DNA from: Euzebyella saccharophila
GTDB lineage: Bacteria > Bacteroidota > Bacteroidia > Flavobacteriales > Flavobacteriaceae
DNA: 64,000 bases
Assembly: GCF_014855495.1 (NCBI RefSeq)
Contig: NZ_JACYFJ010000005.1
Coordinates: 124,001-188,000, forward strand
Direction: 5' to 3'
Part shown: one piece after another, positions 63,801-64,000 of the stretch
How positions within the stretch are numbered: the stretch's first letter is position 1
Layout: each line of letters starts with the position of its first letter
Position numbers and translations under genes: made by a program
Notes under the pieces: generated by a model
Databases searched by the model: none
Told to the model about the DNA's origin: nothing
The model's input: only the letters and a program-made list of their open reading frames with translations

Positions 63801-64000
63801 TTCGATATTTTAGCAGAAACCGATCCTGCTACCGCACTAGTAAAGGATTTTGATAATGTGAATGTTTCCGATGGATTTGTGAGCATTTACTTTAACGGAA
63901 TCGTACAAAGCCCCAAGGTTAATGGTATTGAAATTTTATCAAAGGACACCTTTGAGGGAGGCAGTACAAATGCGGATATTGTGATTACCTCTCCTTCCAA
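60840..64000 (+). CDS. Large secreted modular protein, sorbosone/PQQ-dehydrogenase-like, cut at the window edge
   Basis: An ATG at 60840 opens a frame with no stop to the window edge (1053 codons seen). A signal peptide (MKKNYFLPYFFVFVTVLIAG, cleavage near VNAQ) is followed by a GSDH/sorbosone-dehydrogenase-type beta-propeller (about 33-450; FAPDGRIFILDRFGEI, GVRNPYRIFVD-like 'GARNPYRIFVD'). Next are a PKD domain (about 455-540), a linker with HENHFHDVG, a CBM6-like beta-sandwich (about 650-778), an Ig-like domain (about 785-880) and a malectin-like domain (about 887-1033). Such proteins bind and oxidise sugars at the surface. The C-terminus, and any T9SS sorting signal, lie outside the window. 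Confidence 0.85.
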   Translation, partial: MKKNYFLPYFFVFVTVLIAGVSQVNAQLTDQFSKVDIVTGLSNATNFKFAPDGRIFILDRFGEILIYKPDQKFTVSAGTLPVYHEHEDGLVGIAVDPNFETNNKIYLHYAPIDFVGYRVSRFSVVGDAVDFSSEEVIIQWNTSRSALWHSGGDMDFDSQGNLYIATGDNTTYGSKYYAPIDEDNSDFSAEKASSNTNDLRGKILRIKPGAGASYTIPAGNLFAPNTPNTKPEIYVMGARNPYRIFVDKENTDWLFWGEVGPDGNTAGELGPEGLDEINLTKQAGNYGWPYFSGADNDAYQITYTNPKYYNDPAAPENVSKWNTGLTVLPPAQPAWIEKFHKCYLAGFRYDYDTDLLDEQRLPVEFDDMFFFFDFNSSKIWAVDMAADGTIISEEQLSSAIFPGSGNSADGYIDMELGPDGKMYILAYGAGCCPQDIPDGIGKLIQVNYTGFTTNSPPTVVMEADVTNGTLPLTVNFTGDQTTDPDGDSPLSYAWDIDIDGNVDYTTPNIQHVYNSEGTYTAQLKVTDPDGAVGAKTITIYAGNTQADFSFNSPVDGGFFNWNDDTDFNLVTTDAEDGVIPCEDVNVIPSLGHENHFHDVGTIDACTTSINLGDGDHQIDGEMDIFFVINANYTDSGGLISRSQIRVHPKRREAEYFDTQNGVTIIPNTYELEGASSAIQVNNNSYISFTGRNLLNMNAVKYLVATSNAGGSIELRLDSPTGTLVTTTPIPSTGGNDNWQYVETPITNPGGKHDLFFVFKNASVSQDIFRLNYVEFLGDGISEDNTPPKVQLVEPDGNNKVVVKFSEYVNEGTAENVANYTITNGVTVQSAVLQPDGHTVYLNTSQLSAGVDYNLSISNVQNTSGVPMITDSFSFFVFEEIRINTGGGQITGPGGEIFIEDQYFNSGSQYVKAVDVAGTDDDVLYQSERYTSNQGSFGYEIPVALSGEYDIRLHFAEIFFGVDANQLDKGAGSRVFDVVIEGQEVLSNFDILAETDPATALVKDFDNVNVSDGFVSIYFNGIVQSPKVNGIEILSKDTFEGGSTNADIVITSPS

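Overview
The window looks like chromosome of a marine member of the Flavobacteriaceae (Bacteroidota). The sequence is AT-rich. Several intergenic regions carry the Bacteroidota-type promoter (TTG about 17-23 nt before TAnnTTTG). The gene families are also typical of the phylum: BshA, a Bacteroidota-type LptD, a GH3/serine-hydrolase fusion, TupA-like ATP-grasp proteins, PKD and beta-helix lipoproteins, and a BY-kinase export system. I see no rRNA, tRNA, CRISPR array, prophage or insertion sequence.

Left third (1-25.4 kb), housekeeping and envelope core: a leftward block (AI-2E-type transporter, DUF4159 protein, rsmE, tsaD) diverges from tamB. Then come pfkA, gapA and a BadF-type sugar kinase, closed by a clear terminator. 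lptD and ridA run leftward and diverge from an N-acetylmuramoyl-L-alanine amidase. Next are an MCE (MlaD-like) protein, a membrane cytochrome b/Fe-S protein with a CCG partner, a conserved protein without a known role, a GH3-serine hydrolase, bshA, a small lipoprotein and an OmpA-family protein. The theme is outer-membrane and cell-wall construction beside central glycolysis.

Middle and right (25.4-60.6 kb), a large surface-polysaccharide locus. Leftward genes encode a PglC-like initiating phosphoglycosyl transferase, one GT2 and four GT4 glycosyltransferases, two TupA-like ATP-grasp proteins, another ATP-grasp protein coupled to a HAD phosphatase, an O-antigen polymerase/ligase-like protein and a MurJ/Wzx-like flippase. 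A lone rightward ATP-grasp (sugar-transfer type) gene sits inside this block. Next come three exported beta-helix or pectate-lyase-like proteins, two of them lipoproteins with a likely surface-export signal. Then there is a nucleotide-sugar block predicted to give UDP-HexNAcA, UDP-GlcA, UDP-GalA and UDP-xylose. The rightward end has a PglE-like aminotransferase, a PglF/WbpM-like 4,6-dehydratase, a Wza-like exporter and a Wzc-like tyrosine autokinase. Together these suggest an acidic, uronic-acid-containing exopolysaccharide or capsule built by a Wzx/Wzy route, possibly decorated by ATP-grasp ligases and trimmed or epimerised by the beta-helix proteins.

Right edge (60.8-64 kb): the first 1053 codons of a very large secreted modular protein (sorbosone/PQQ-dehydrogenase-like propeller, PKD, carbohydrate-binding-like, Ig-like and malectin domains) that runs off the window.

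The strongest leads are the ATP-grasp enzymes within a uronic-acid polysaccharide locus, the paralogous beta-helix exoproteins, the 681-residue HAD-like protein with an altered first motif, and tamB, which has no ATG start.
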